Assembly (NCBI GenBank): GCA_963674955.2
Contig: CAXXKR010000001.1
Location: forward strand, 1-64,000
Reading direction: 5' to 3'
DNA: 64,000 nt
Source of the DNA: G963674955 sp963674955
GTDB taxonomy: Bacteria; Desulfobacterota; Desulfovibrionia; Desulfovibrionales; Desulfovibrionaceae
Made by a program: the position numbers and the translations under genes. The notes under the pieces are model-generated. The model worked only from the letters and a program-made list of their open reading frames with translations, did not search any database and was not told the origin of the DNA. Positions 25,838 through 34,341 of the stretch are shown piece after piece (position 1 is the stretch's first letter; every line of letters starts with the position of its first letter).

Positions 25838-26654
25838 TCATGCTCTCCAGTTTTCCCGCAATCTGGGTGTTGTTGTGAAGAGTTCCGCCTAAGGAGTATC
25901 CATTTCTGGAGAAAACGACATTCATCCCAAAACTGCCGGCCCTGGCAATTGTGTAGAAGGTCTTGAACGCCCGTTCCTTAAGGGTTCTTTCCATGTAAGC
26001 CAGAAGACTGGTGGCTGCGCCGTTTCCTCTGTATTTAGTGGTTGTGGCAAAGTCGGTCATTTCAACGCACTGCCATTCAATATCCAGTTCTGCGGAAGCT
26101 GCAGCAACCAATTCATCTCCGGAGCGTATACCGAAAAAAATTGTGTCTGACGACATCATGCTGCGCCTGATATACGAGGGATCATGAATCGGAAACGGAT
26201 AGGTTTCGAAAACTTCACTGTATAGTTTTGCCAATGCAAAGACATCATCAGTTCTCAGCCGGTCTACTTTGTTTGTATGGATTGCTTTGGTCTTTTCCTG
26301 TGACATCTTGTCTGCACAGTGGAGAACCTCAGACCTGCGCTTGATGTCCCGAAGCACGGATCGGCCTTTGTCCATATACTTGCACATGAACAGGCCTGCC
26401 GATTTGCCTTTATACATGTTGGGCACACGCGCTTCATCGACAAAACCCCATTGCGCAAAATGAGGCCCGGCCTCAGCCGGGACTTTTGCGAACAGCTTGG
26501 TGTATCCGTTTTGTCGCCCAAGTTCACATACCTTGCCCACGATGTCCGGGAGATCGTTTTTGTCCAGTTTCATCAGGTAGACGCGGTCGTTTAGAGGGCC
26601 GTGCTGAACAATCGAGTTGTCAAGGATTTCGACTTTGTCAGGCTGCATTTTCAT
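25806..26654 (-). CDS. ablB: putative beta-lysine N-acetyltransferase
   Basis: This GNAT enzyme (282 residues from the ATG at 26654, which follows GGAGGGG; upstream in-frame starts lie inside ablA) would acetylate beta-lysine to N-epsilon-acetyl-beta-lysine, a compatible solute. The GNAT acetyl-CoA region reads TDFATTTKYRGNGAATSLLAYME, and the N-terminal domain begins DKVEILDNSIVQHGPLNDRVYLMKL, typical of AblB. It overlaps the aminomutase gene by 17 bp, the standard ablA-ablB arrangement. No oddity seen. Confidence 0.88.
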   Translation of the reverse strand: MKMQPDKVEILDNSIVQHGPLNDRVYLMKLDKNDLPDIVGKVCELGRQNGYTKLFAKVPAEAGPHFAQWGFVDEARVPNMYKGKSAGLFMCKYMDKGRSVLRDIKRRSEVLHCADKMSQEKTKAIHTNKVDRLRTDDVFALAKLYSEVFETYPFPIHDPSYIRRSMMSSDTIFFGIRSGDELVAAASAELDIEWQCVEMTDFATTTKYRGNGAATSLLAYMERTLKERAFKTFYTIARAGSFGMNVVFSRNGYSLGGTLHNNTQIAGKLESMNVWYKQVETK

Positions 26655-27957
26655 CGCCCCTCCTTTCACTTCTTTCATTCTGTTCCGGAGTGAGGCTTGT
26701 CGTGTCATCCCAATCAGACAGAAGCTTTTCGATTCCGATGGCCTTTTCCTCGGCGTCGTCTTCCTTGAGCTGGAGATTGCAGGTTGAGCACTCGCGGTTG
26801 CAATAGTTTGGTTTATATGAGTCCGGTTCGTTGTATGTGGTGATTACGCCTTCGTAGTTCCTGAGCACCACCTTGTTGGCCCCCCACGAAACGATATAGT
26901 TGGGCATGACCGGGATTTTCCCGCCGCCGCCGGGCGCATCCACCACGTAGGTGGGAACGGAGAAACCGCTGGAATGGCCGCGAAGGCTCTCGATTATTTC
27001 TATGCCTTTGCCGATGGGAGTGCGGAAGTGGGTCAACCCTTCCGACATGTCGCACTGGTAGAGATAGTAAGGGCGCACCCGGTTCTTTATCAGTTTCTGG
27101 TTGAGCGTCTTGATTAGCCGTTGACAGTCGTTGACCCCCGCCAAAAGCACACTTTGGTTGCCCAGCGGTATGCCTGCGTCGGCCAGCATCTGCAACGCTC
27201 TGCGGGAAGATGTCGTCAATTCCCGCGGGTGATTGAAGTGGGTGTTGATCCAAAGGGGATGGTGCTTTTTCAGCATGTTCACGAGGTCGCCAGTGATCCG
27301 GTACGGCAGAACCACGGGCATGCGGGTTCCAATCCTCACGACTTCGACATGTTCGATTTCTCCCACCTTTGTCAGAATCCAATCGAGCTTTTCGTCAGAA
27401 AGCATTAGCGGGTCGCCGCCAGAAAGCAGGACATCGCGGACCTGCGGCGTATTGCGAATGTATTCGAGCCCCTGTTCAAGGTCTTCGCGCGAAGGAATGG
27501 ATTCGGCATCGCCGACCTTTCGCTTGCGGGTGCAATGGCGGCAATACATGGAGCAGGTGTTGCTGACTAAAAACAGCACTCGGTCCGGATAGCGGTGAGT
27601 GACGCCCGGAGCGGGACTGTCCTTGTCCTCATGAAGCGGGTCGGTCATGTCGTGCCTGCCGACTTTCAGTTCTTCGACTGACGGAAAGGACTGGATGAAC
27701 ACCGGATCGTTTTCGTATTCGTCGGGATCAATGAGTGAGAGATAATATGGCGTGACGGACATGGGGAATTTGAGAACAGTCCGTACGAAGGCCCTTTTTT
27801 TCTTTTCCGGAAAGCTGACGCCAAGCACGCGTTCAAAGTCGTCCACGGTCTTGATGGAGTGGCGAATGTGCCATTTCCAGTCGGTCCAATCCGACTTTGA
27901 CGCTGTTTCGCGCAGCGTTTCCGCAATTTCCTGCTGATGTTCGTTGAATACCTTCAA
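26638..27957 (-). CDS. ablA: lysine 2,3-aminomutase
   Basis: This 439-residue radical SAM, PLP-dependent enzyme converts L-lysine to L-beta-lysine. The cluster motif CSMYCRHC is near residue 130, followed by RKRKVG, LLSGGDPLM and VRIGTRMPVVLP, all conserved in the family; the C-terminal CNRECSTC cysteines may bind zinc. It is cytosolic and oxygen-sensitive. It lies 13 bp after the ABC ATPase gene and overlaps ablB, so import of amino acid and its conversion are co-expressed. Confidence 0.95.
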   Translation of the reverse strand: MKVFNEHQQEIAETLRETASKSDWTDWKWHIRHSIKTVDDFERVLGVSFPEKKKRAFVRTVLKFPMSVTPYYLSLIDPDEYENDPVFIQSFPSVEELKVGRHDMTDPLHEDKDSPAPGVTHRYPDRVLFLVSNTCSMYCRHCTRKRKVGDAESIPSREDLEQGLEYIRNTPQVRDVLLSGGDPLMLSDEKLDWILTKVGEIEHVEVVRIGTRMPVVLPYRITGDLVNMLKKHHPLWINTHFNHPRELTTSSRRALQMLADAGIPLGNQSVLLAGVNDCQRLIKTLNQKLIKNRVRPYYLYQCDMSEGLTHFRTPIGKGIEIIESLRGHSSGFSVPTYVVDAPGGGGKIPVMPNYIVSWGANKVVLRNYEGVITTYNEPDSYKPNYCNRECSTCNLQLKEDDAEEKAIGIEKLLSDWDDTTSLTPEQNERSERRGDENAA

Positions 27958-27970
27958 CTTTTCTCCTTGG

Positions 27971-28708
27971 TTACAGTATCTGACTCAGGAATTCTCTGGT
28001 TCTGGCCTGGACGGGCGCGTCGAATATGGCCGTTGGAGTATTCTTTTCCAGAATCACGCCTTCATCCATGAAAGCCACGGTGTCGGCGGCTTCACGGGCA
28101 AAACCCATTTCATGGGTCACAATTATCATGGTCATGCCGTCCTCGGCCAAGTTTTGCATAACGGAAAGCACTTCACCGACCAGTTCGGGATCAAGGGCAG
28201 ATGTCGGTTCGTCAAAGAGCATGACGTCCGGCTCCATGGCCAGCGCTCGAGCTATGGCCACGCGCTGTTTCTGGCCGCCGGACAATGTGCCCGGATAAGC
28301 GTTTTCCTTGTCGCTCAGGCCGACTTTGTCCAGGAAGCGCCTGCCGAGTTCCCTGGCTTCCTTTTTTTTCATCTTTTTGACCTGGGTAGGCCCTTCAGTC
28401 ACGTTGCCGAGCACGGTCATGTGTGGAAAAAGGTTGAAATGCTGGAAGACCATGCCCACGCGGGCGCGTAATGCATTGATGCGCTTTTCGTCTCCGTTCA
28501 GTTCCCATCCGTTGATCTTCACGCTGCCTTCCTGGAATGTTTCCAGGTAATTCACACATCTAAGCAATGTTGACTTGCCCGATCCACTGGCTCCAATGAC
28601 ACAGAGAACCTCCGAAGGATGTACTTCGAGATCGATGCCCTTGAGGACATGGTTGCTTCCAAACCACTTGTTTAGGCCTGAAATTTCGATAATGGCTTGT
28701 TTGCTCAT
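27971..28708 (-). CDS. polar amino-acid ABC transporter ATPase (GlnQ-like)
   Basis: This 245-residue ATPase has Walker A GASGSGKST, signature LSGGQKQRVAIARAL, Walker B VMLFDEPTSALDP and the switch His in VTHEMGFA. The family energises uptake of polar amino acids. It is 2 bp from the permease gene and 13 bp before ablA. The operon context suggests lysine, or a lysine-derived solute, as substrate. Confidence 0.93.
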   Translation of the reverse strand: MSKQAIIEISGLNKWFGSNHVLKGIDLEVHPSEVLCVIGASGSGKSTLLRCVNYLETFQEGSVKINGWELNGDEKRINALRARVGMVFQHFNLFPHMTVLGNVTEGPTQVKKMKKKEARELGRRFLDKVGLSDKENAYPGTLSGGQKQRVAIARALAMEPDVMLFDEPTSALDPELVGEVLSVMQNLAEDGMTMIIVTHEMGFAREAADTVAFMDEGVILEKNTPTAIFDAPVQARTREFLSQIL

Positions 28709-28710
28709 TG

Positions 28711-29373
28711 TTATGCCTGCACGCTGTCCACATCGAGGCGGGACTCGATGATGCGAAAGGTTTTGCTAAAAATGGCAGTGTAAAACAGGTAAAAAAGCGC
28801 CGCAATGAAAAGCATTTCCATCATCATAAAATTGGATGACGCCAATTGTTGCGATTTGAGAAGCAGTTCATTGATGGTGATGGTGCTGGCAAGGGACGAG
28901 TCCTTCAGAGCAATGATGAACTGGTTGCCCAGCGGGGGGATGGCGCGCTTGAAGGCCTGAGGCAGAATTATGCGAATCATGGCTCGGGCGTACGACATGC
29001 CCAGGCTTCGGGCCGCTTCCATCTGACCGCTGGAAATCGACACAATCGCGCCCCTGAATATCTCGGCGATGTATGCCCCGTTGTGGATGCCGAGCGCCAA
29101 GGTGGCCGAAGTCAGCGCGTCAAATCCGACCACGCTACGAAGGCCGAAGTAGATGAACAGAAGCTGAAGCAGCAGGGGGGTGCCTCTGATTATATAGATG
29201 TAGGCACGTGCCGGGAGGTTAAAATAAGACTTCTCCGATATGCGGAGAAAGGCGGTGCCGAGCCCCAGGCCCAGCCCCAACATGATGCCGAGCGTTGTGA
29301 TTTTGATGGTCATCCATGCCGCAGGCAGGAAGAACGGCAGATATTTCAAAAGCGCCGAGAAATCGAAATACAT
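28711..29373 (-). CDS. amino-acid ABC transporter permease (HisM/GlnP type)
   Basis: This 220-residue inner-membrane protein has about five helices. The EAA loop EAARSLGMSYARAMIRIILPQAFKRAIPPLGNQ is clear, and YIYIIRGTPLLLQLLF is typical of the polar amino-acid permease family. A single permease gene implies a homodimer. It follows the binding-protein gene after 77 bp that contain a strong hairpin. Confidence 0.93.
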   Translation of the reverse strand: MYFDFSALLKYLPFFLPAAWMTIKITTLGIMLGLGLGLGTAFLRISEKSYFNLPARAYIYIIRGTPLLLQLLFIYFGLRSVVGFDALTSATLALGIHNGAYIAEIFRGAIVSISSGQMEAARSLGMSYARAMIRIILPQAFKRAIPPLGNQFIIALKDSSLASTITINELLLKSQQLASSNFMMMEMLFIAALFYLFYTAIFSKTFRIIESRLDVDSVQA

Positions 29374-29402
29374 GGCTTGTCCTGTGTCTGAAAGAAAAGA
29401 CA

Positions 29403-29433
29403 GGCGCGGCGTAGTTCCATGGTACGCCGCGCC
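29403..29433 (-). terminator. 11-bp hairpin between binding protein and permease
   Basis: GGCGCGGCGTA and TACGCCGCGCC pair perfectly around a 9-base loop. No long T-run follows, so it is more likely an mRNA-stabilising or attenuating stem that raises binding-protein level over permease than a full terminator. Confidence 0.6.
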
Positions 29434-29450
29434 GGGAGGGGAAAGTTTCG

Positions 29451-30236
29451 TTACCGGACCGTGATGTCCGCATTAAGCCATTTTTGGCTTAGACTTGAAA
29501 GGGAGCCGTCTTTGTGCATGGAGGTCAAAATATTGTTTACCTCCAGGAGCAAGGTGTCGTCGCCCTTGCGAAACGCAACGGCGATGTCTTCGCCGCGGAG
29601 CGGCATGCCAAGCAGGGTTATGTCGAACTTTCCGCTGTTCATGGCATTCACGCCAACAACGCGGTCAGTGATAACGCCGTCAACCACGCCGTTGTTCAAC
29701 TCGGTCAGGGTGTGAGTGTCGTCCTTGTATAGCTTCACATCGTCCGCACCGAGCTTTTCTGCGTCATTGGCAAAGGTGGTGCCGGTAACCACGCCAATGG
29801 TCTTGCCTTTGAGTTGGTCGGGGGAGGTGAACGAAGCTCCCTTTTTCACAAGAAGCTGAGCGCCGGAGTAGTAGTAAGGAATGGAAAAATTAACGACCTC
29901 AAGCCGCTGTTCGGTGACGGCCATGCTACCGAGAATTCCGTCGTAAGCACCCGAGCGAAGACCTTCAATAATGCCGCTCCATTCGGTGGTCACGGGCTTG
30001 AAAGAGACGCCGATGCGGCGAGCCACTTCTTCTGCGACATCCACGTCGAAGCCTACCAGTTCGTTGTTGTCGTTGTAAAAGTTGAACGGGGGATATCCGC
30101 CGCTCATGGCGAAGCTAATCTCTCCTTTTTCATTAACGCGGGAGAGTGAGTCCCCCCCCTCTTCTGAACAAGCGGTAACCACAACAACAAACAGCGTGGC
30201 CGCGAGGGCGGCCAGCATAAGACGAAACCATTTCAT
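29451..30236 (-). CDS. polar amino-acid ABC transporter substrate-binding lipoprotein
   Basis: This 261-residue SBP_bac_3 protein has a signal peptide and lipobox VVTAC, so Cys23 should be lipidated. SGGYPPFNFYNDNNELVGFDVDVAEEVARRIG is the classic start of the amino-acid-binding fold, and TEWSGIIEGLRSGAYDGILGSMAVTEQR follows. GAGAT sits just before the start. The ATG overlaps the TGA of a 66-residue ORF. The ligand cannot be read from sequence; lysine is plausible from ablA. Confidence 0.92.
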   Translation of the reverse strand: MKWFRLMLAALAATLFVVVVTACSEEGGDSLSRVNEKGEISFAMSGGYPPFNFYNDNNELVGFDVDVAEEVARRIGVSFKPVTTEWSGIIEGLRSGAYDGILGSMAVTEQRLEVVNFSIPYYYSGAQLLVKKGASFTSPDQLKGKTIGVVTGTTFANDAEKLGADDVKLYKDDTHTLTELNNGVVDGVITDRVVGVNAMNSGKFDITLLGMPLRGEDIAVAFRKGDDTLLLEVNNILTSMHKDGSLSSLSQKWLNADITVR

Positions 30237-30433
30237 GATATCTCCTGTGGAATTTTAAGATAGCAATTTCTCGGCAAGACGATGAATTGTCCTTTGTCGC
30301 CAAGGCAACCGGACAAACTTACCCCAGAATGAAACACGATAAGCAAAGTGAGAAAAAGTGCCGCGAAAAAAGGAACTGCAAAGAGAAGGAGGTCCATAAT
30401 ATCAAATTCGACTTCCTTGATTTTTAACTTCAT
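30233..30433 (-). CDS. small single-pass membrane protein
   Basis: This 66-residue ORF has one hydrophobic helix (about residues 12-36: MDLLLFAVPFFAALFLTLLIV) after a charged N-terminus. AAGGA lies close to the ATG. Its stop overlaps the binding-protein start (ATGA), a layout that favours genuine translation with coupling. No family is recognised. It may be an accessory subunit or leader for the transporter operon, or spurious. Confidence 0.45.
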   Translation of the reverse strand: MKLKIKEVEFDIMDLLLFAVPFFAALFLTLLIVFHSGVSLSGCLGDKGQFIVLPRNCYLKIPQEIS

Positions 30434-30502
30434 CGTCCTTGCACGCAGATTTAGAGTTGCCTTGCATTTTATTTAAGCAACGAGAGGGACCCCTCGTAAA
30501 GG

Positions 30503-30541
30503 GGGTATATTGGGTATATTTCGGGTATGCAGCAATACCCG
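30503..30541. promoter_or_regulatory. GGGTATAT repeats and palindrome, candidate operator
   Basis: GGGTATAT occurs at 30503-30510 and 30512-30519, GGGTATG at 30523, and CGGGTAT (30522-30528) pairs with ATACCCG (30535-30541). The cluster lies between the LuxR-type gene and the transporter/abl operon, the position expected for that regulator's binding site. Confidence 0.45.
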
Positions 30542-30542
30542 T

Positions 30543-31841
30543 TCAGACGAGCGATGGTTTTTGGCGCAGGTAGGTGAAAAGTGAGGCCTTTCTCCCCCTT
30601 AGGCCAAATTTCTTACGGACATTCTTTCTGTGGGTCTGCACGGTTTCAAACGACAGATTGAGGAGTTCCGCGATCTCTTTGCCGTTTCGCCCCAGTTGGA
30701 TAAGTTGGCAGACCTCCATTTCGCGTGGAGAGAGCCGCAGAAGTTCGGAGTCGAATTTGCCCGACGACTCGCTTGCAAGATCAACAAGCTGACCTTCAAT
30801 GATATTCTTGTATCCTTCGCGCACTTCCAGAGTGTCGGACGTCGCGATGCGATCCAAGGCGGGGAATATCTGTTTTTTTACTTGGCTGGTCAATTGTTCC
30901 CGCATCTCTTTTCGATCTTCTTCAACGGATTTGATGATTTGCTTGAGTGCTATTTTCTTTTCCTTCACTTCAGCCTGCTTTTCTTGCAAATCTTCTTTAA
31001 GTTCAACATGCTCCGTTAAGTCGTGAAGGATAAGTTGGTACAGCGAGTACTCGGTAAAAGTTATTTTACGCAGAGTGGCTTCGGCGGGGAAGCCTTCGCA
31101 GTCACCGTCAATGGCAACCAAGTTTGCCGTCCACAATTCCTTGGCTTGAAGGGTGTGCATGGCGTTGCGAAAAAGAGCGTGAAAACGCTTCCCCAACAAT
31201 TGCTTGAAGTTTTCCCCGGATAAACCGTGCTCGGATTTGGAGTGCTGTTCTTGCGCGGCCTCGTTGGCGGCGATGATGGTGCCCTCGCCGTCAAGAATGA
31301 ACGTGGCATCCAGAGCCGTGTCGAAAAAGGCATTGAACAAAGTGATGGAGTCGGCCCAGGCCGTCATGTTGTCTTCCAGCCGTTCTTCATAGCTTTCGTA
31401 CAACGCTTCCATGGGCCGATTGTCGGTAGAGATAACCACAAATCCGCCTTGGGGGGCGAGAACTGAAGACAGGGGGATGATTCGAAGTAGAAAGCTCCGC
31501 CCGTCACAGCATGTGATTTCGTGTATCTGGCTGGGAGGGAAGCGGTGGAGTGTGTCTTTGAGAGACTTTGTCTCCAAAGCCAAGGCCTCCCAAAAATATG
31601 CATCATTTCTCGATGCGTCAGGGAGGTACTTGAGCCTGACACCGGTTGAGGCCAGAACCTTGCCCTTCTGGTCGGCAAAAAGGATGAAATCGTCCCACGC
31701 TTCGACCACGTCGCCGGGATCGGTCATGGTTGTCGTCTGTTCGATCATGTCGTCCATGCTCTTTGCGTAGCATGGTGGCGGGACAATGAAAACCATACAC
31801 AAAATGCGGAAAAGCGAGCCGACAACTTGCTGAAAATTCAT
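30543..31841 (-). CDS. PAS domain LuxR-type transcription regulator
   Basis: This protein of about 432 residues starts with a short hydrophobic stretch (weak signal- or anchor-like), then a PAS-like region, a clear PAS domain (FDTALDATFILDGEGTIIAANEAAQEQ), a coiled-coil linker rich in Glu/Lys (about 285-340) and a C-terminal LuxR HTH (LSPREMEVCQLIQLGRNGKEIAELLNLSFETVQTHRKNVRKKFG). The start at ATG 31841 has AGGTG upstream; a GTG two codons earlier is also possible. It is probably the local regulator of the abl/transporter operon that follows in the same direction. Confidence 0.88.
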   Translation of the reverse strand: MNFQQVVGSLFRILCMVFIVPPPCYAKSMDDMIEQTTTMTDPGDVVEAWDDFILFADQKGKVLASTGVRLKYLPDASRNDAYFWEALALETKSLKDTLHRFPPSQIHEITCCDGRSFLLRIIPLSSVLAPQGGFVVISTDNRPMEALYESYEERLEDNMTAWADSITLFNAFFDTALDATFILDGEGTIIAANEAAQEQHSKSEHGLSGENFKQLLGKRFHALFRNAMHTLQAKELWTANLVAIDGDCEGFPAEATLRKITFTEYSLYQLILHDLTEHVELKEDLQEKQAEVKEKKIALKQIIKSVEEDRKEMREQLTSQVKKQIFPALDRIATSDTLEVREGYKNIIEGQLVDLASESSGKFDSELLRLSPREMEVCQLIQLGRNGKEIAELLNLSFETVQTHRKNVRKKFGLRGRKASLFTYLRQKPSLV

Positions 31842-31952
31842 TTTCACCTGGAAAGCTGGATTACTTTTCCTTGCACTTTTGGGTTAAAAAACACCCCGCC
31901 CATCCACTCTTGAACAAAAGACCTTTCCCGAACCGGAGCGGCGCGAGGACTC

Positions 31953-32145
31953 CTATTTTTGCATGGTCTCCACTGCCCGGTGCAAGTCGTCCTGGCCGAG
32001 CTTTGCCTGGCGTGCGGTCAGGGTCGGGATGGAGTGCCCTAGAAGACGCCGAGCCCCATATAGCCCAACCCCCGGCTCGAACCATTCGGCTCGCACATGT
32101 GTGCCTCAGACCATGGAAGGAAACGTGCACCTTGGAGTCCGTCAT
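31953..32145 (-). pseudogene. integrase C-terminal remnant
   Basis: VHVSFHGLRHTCASRMVRAG is the HxxRH segment of a tyrosine recombinase. An extra G in a five-G run then shifts the frame; the other frame continues LYGARRLLGHSIPTLTARQAKLGQDDLH to a TAG at 31953-31955. The catalytic Tyr position reads Gln (ARQAKL instead of ARYAKL), and everything upstream of the HxxRH box is gone. It is related to, but diverged from, the integrase at 18178. Confidence 0.8.
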
Positions 32146-32328
32146 CCCATGCCGCCGCTAGCCATGCTGTCGCCTCCTTCCTCTAAAAAAACAACAACTT
32201 AAACGGCAAGAGGTTAAAAGGTTCTGTTGCCCGGGTTGCCGTGCAAAAACATCATTTCCGAAAGTAGTCAGACAAAGCCGGCTGTGCTAGTATCGGGCTA
32301 ATATCACAGCTGCCTCAGGGGGAAAGAC

Positions 32329-32724
32329 GTGCTGGACAAGAACATGCGAATACTCGTCGTGGATGATTCGGCCGCCATGCGCCGGATTATCATTTCCGCG
32401 CTCCGCGCCGAGGGGTTTAAGAACTACCTCGAGGCTGCGGACGGAAAACAGGCCTGGGAAATTCTCCACAACAAGGATGTGGACGTGGTTCTGTGCGACC
32501 ACAACATGCCGAACATGACCGGAACCGATCTGCTGATCAAGCTGCGCGAAGAGGAGAACTTCAAGACTCTGCCCTTCATCATGATCACTGCGGAAGCCGA
32601 CCGCGAAAACGTGATGACTGCGGTCAAGGCCGGGGTCTCCAACTATATCGTCAAGCCCTTCGGCTCGGACCTTCTGACCAAAAAAATAAGCGACACCCTG
32701 GAACGACAGAAACTCAATCCCTGA
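32329..32724 (+). CDS. CheY-like single-domain response regulator
   Basis: This 131-residue receiver-only protein has ILVVDDSAAMRRII at the N-terminus, the phospho-acceptor Asp in VVLCDHNMPNMTG, Thr in IMITAEAD and Lys in IVKPFG. This is close to chemotaxis CheY proteins that bind the flagellar switch. I chose the GTG at 32329 because GGGGGAAAG precedes it. No kinase or chemotaxis gene adjoins it; it sits alone between an integrase remnant and a degenerate tRNA-Phe scar. Confidence 0.9.
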   Translation: MLDKNMRILVVDDSAAMRRIIISALRAEGFKNYLEAADGKQAWEILHNKDVDVVLCDHNMPNMTGTDLLIKLREEENFKTLPFIMITAEADRENVMTAVKAGVSNYIVKPFGSDLLTKKISDTLERQKLNP

Positions 32725-32799
32725 CGGTTGAAGCCGGACAGGAGCGCAAGGGCCGGACCCTCCGGCTTTGGGTCATTTTGTATGGTGAAGACCCGGCCT

Positions 32800-32885
32800 C
32801 CGTGTCGGCCGTTCACTCCTGTCCCTAAGCATCGCCAGAAATCAAGGGCTTGCGACTTAACTGCCGTGACCCTTTTTATTTGACG
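32800..32885 (+). other. degenerate tRNA-Phe 3' fragment plus terminator, att copy 3
   Basis: CCGTGTCGGCCGTTCACTCC, CTGTCCCTAAGCA and AGAAATCAAGGG, followed by CCGTGACCCTTTTT, mirror copies 1 and 2 with many substitutions. The anticodon part is lost. The hairpin still serves as a plausible terminator for the CheY-like gene. The rest of 32725-33045 shows nothing else. Confidence 0.65.
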
Positions 32886-33045
32886 ACCCCGCACTCTCCC
32901 GACATTTTCCTCTGTTTGCCGACCGTCTCCTGTCCAGCAACCCCTGTTTTCCCTCGCGACCAACGAATCAAACTCCCCATCTCGACCAAATTCTTGAGTT
33001 TAACCCGCCCTGCATGTAGTCTCGGAACTCAAGCAGGAGACAATC

Positions 33046-34341
33046 ATGCAAAAACTCGATCAGAGCGTATTCCTTCGGCTGGCTGCCGACGCCGGGTTCG
33101 TTCCCCTTGTTCAGGGGGTTGTGGAACAGGGAGCTGCGGTATTCGGACTTGGCCGGGACAAGACCCTCAAGCTTGTCATGGCCGCCGAGGAAATCGTGTC
33201 CCATCTGGCCGGGACCGCAGGCGGCACGGAAATCGATCTGGCACTCTCCAATGGAGGCTGGTGCGTGGTTGCTGATTTTTCCTTTATGGCCGACCCCTCT
33301 GGATTGTGGGCCATGAACTTGGCCGCCAGGGAAGACGTGGTGACCGAAAAATCCATGGACCACCTGGGGCTTCTCCTGGCCTCGCGCATGGTGGACGGTT
33401 TTTCCGTGAACCTGAACGGCAAGGTCGTCCACCTCAAGCTGCGCCAGGATTTGGACTATCCGGTCATGGAGCCCAAGCCGGTCGAGCCGGGTCACGCCAA
33501 AGGAAAAATCTCCATTCTAAACAGCCCCGAAGCCGCCCTGATCAAGGAAGCCTGCATTCTCGCCTCCGCCCTTTATCCGGCTCACCTGATTCACGAATCA
33601 TTTCACCGACCAGGCAAGGTGGTGGACATGGTGGCCGGGGGAGATGTTTCCGTGGCCGTGGCCGTGGACGCCACCGGAGCGCTTGCCGGAATGATCGGCT
33701 GGAGGTCTCCCTCCGAAAGCAGCGTCAGCTTTTCCGGCCCATATGTATTCTTGGACGGCCCGAACGTGGCCGGGGCGCTTGAAACCCATTTGCTGAACAC
33801 GGTGGCACGCACCTCCGCTGCAAGTCTTTTCAGCGACTTGGCGACCGCTGATCTGGTTACCGGCAATTTCGAGGCGCTGGGCCACTTGATATTCATCCAG
33901 TCGGACGAAAAGCCGACCGAACTGGGGGTCTGGTTCAGGCACCTGCGCGAAGACACCGGAATCGCGGTCTGGGCCCATCCCGCCATGCGCCAGTTTCTGG
34001 AGCGGACCTACGACAGGCTGGTGCTCATGCGCACCATCAGGGAAACAAATGGTCACGGCGAAGCTTTGCCCGAAAGATCTGTTTTCTCGGCCCGGCTGAG
34101 GCCCGAACTGCGAGAGGCAACCCTGTCCCTTATGGTGGCCGGCTCCGACGTGGCCGACGCCGTGTCCCGGCATGTGGAAGTCCTGAAAAGAGACGGCTAC
34201 CTCAACCTCTTTTTCCACCTGGATCTGGCTTTCGGCTGGCAGGCGGCCATAGGCGGCGCACTAATGGACAACGGCTTTGTCCCTAGGCTCGTCCTGCCCC
34301 ACGGCGGAGCGTCGGACATGGTGGTGTTCCAGCATGCCTAA
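33046..34341 (+). CDS. HATPase-like (anti-sigma type) and GNAT-like multidomain protein
   Basis: This 431-residue protein has an N-terminal part (about 1-140) with LKLVMAAEEIVSHLAG, resembling the N-box of RsbW/HATPase_c domains, followed by NGGWCVVADFSF. The middle and C-terminal parts read like acyltransferase (GNAT) folds: ASALYPAHLIHESFHRPGKVVDMV...GALAGMIGWRS. CAGGAGA precedes the ATG. It overlaps the aminotransferase gene by 8 bp and leads a five-gene operon. It may couple a regulatory ATPase module to acyl transfer; function unknown. Confidence 0.6.
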   Translation: MQKLDQSVFLRLAADAGFVPLVQGVVEQGAAVFGLGRDKTLKLVMAAEEIVSHLAGTAGGTEIDLALSNGGWCVVADFSFMADPSGLWAMNLAAREDVVTEKSMDHLGLLLASRMVDGFSVNLNGKVVHLKLRQDLDYPVMEPKPVEPGHAKGKISILNSPEAALIKEACILASALYPAHLIHESFHRPGKVVDMVAGGDVSVAVAVDATGALAGMIGWRSPSESSVSFSGPYVFLDGPNVAGALETHLLNTVARTSAASLFSDLATADLVTGNFEALGHLIFIQSDEKPTELGVWFRHLREDTGIAVWAHPAMRQFLERTYDRLVLMRTIRETNGHGEALPERSVFSARLRPELREATLSLMVAGSDVADAVSRHVEVLKRDGYLNLFFHLDLAFGWQAAIGGALMDNGFVPRLVLPHGGASDMVVFQHA

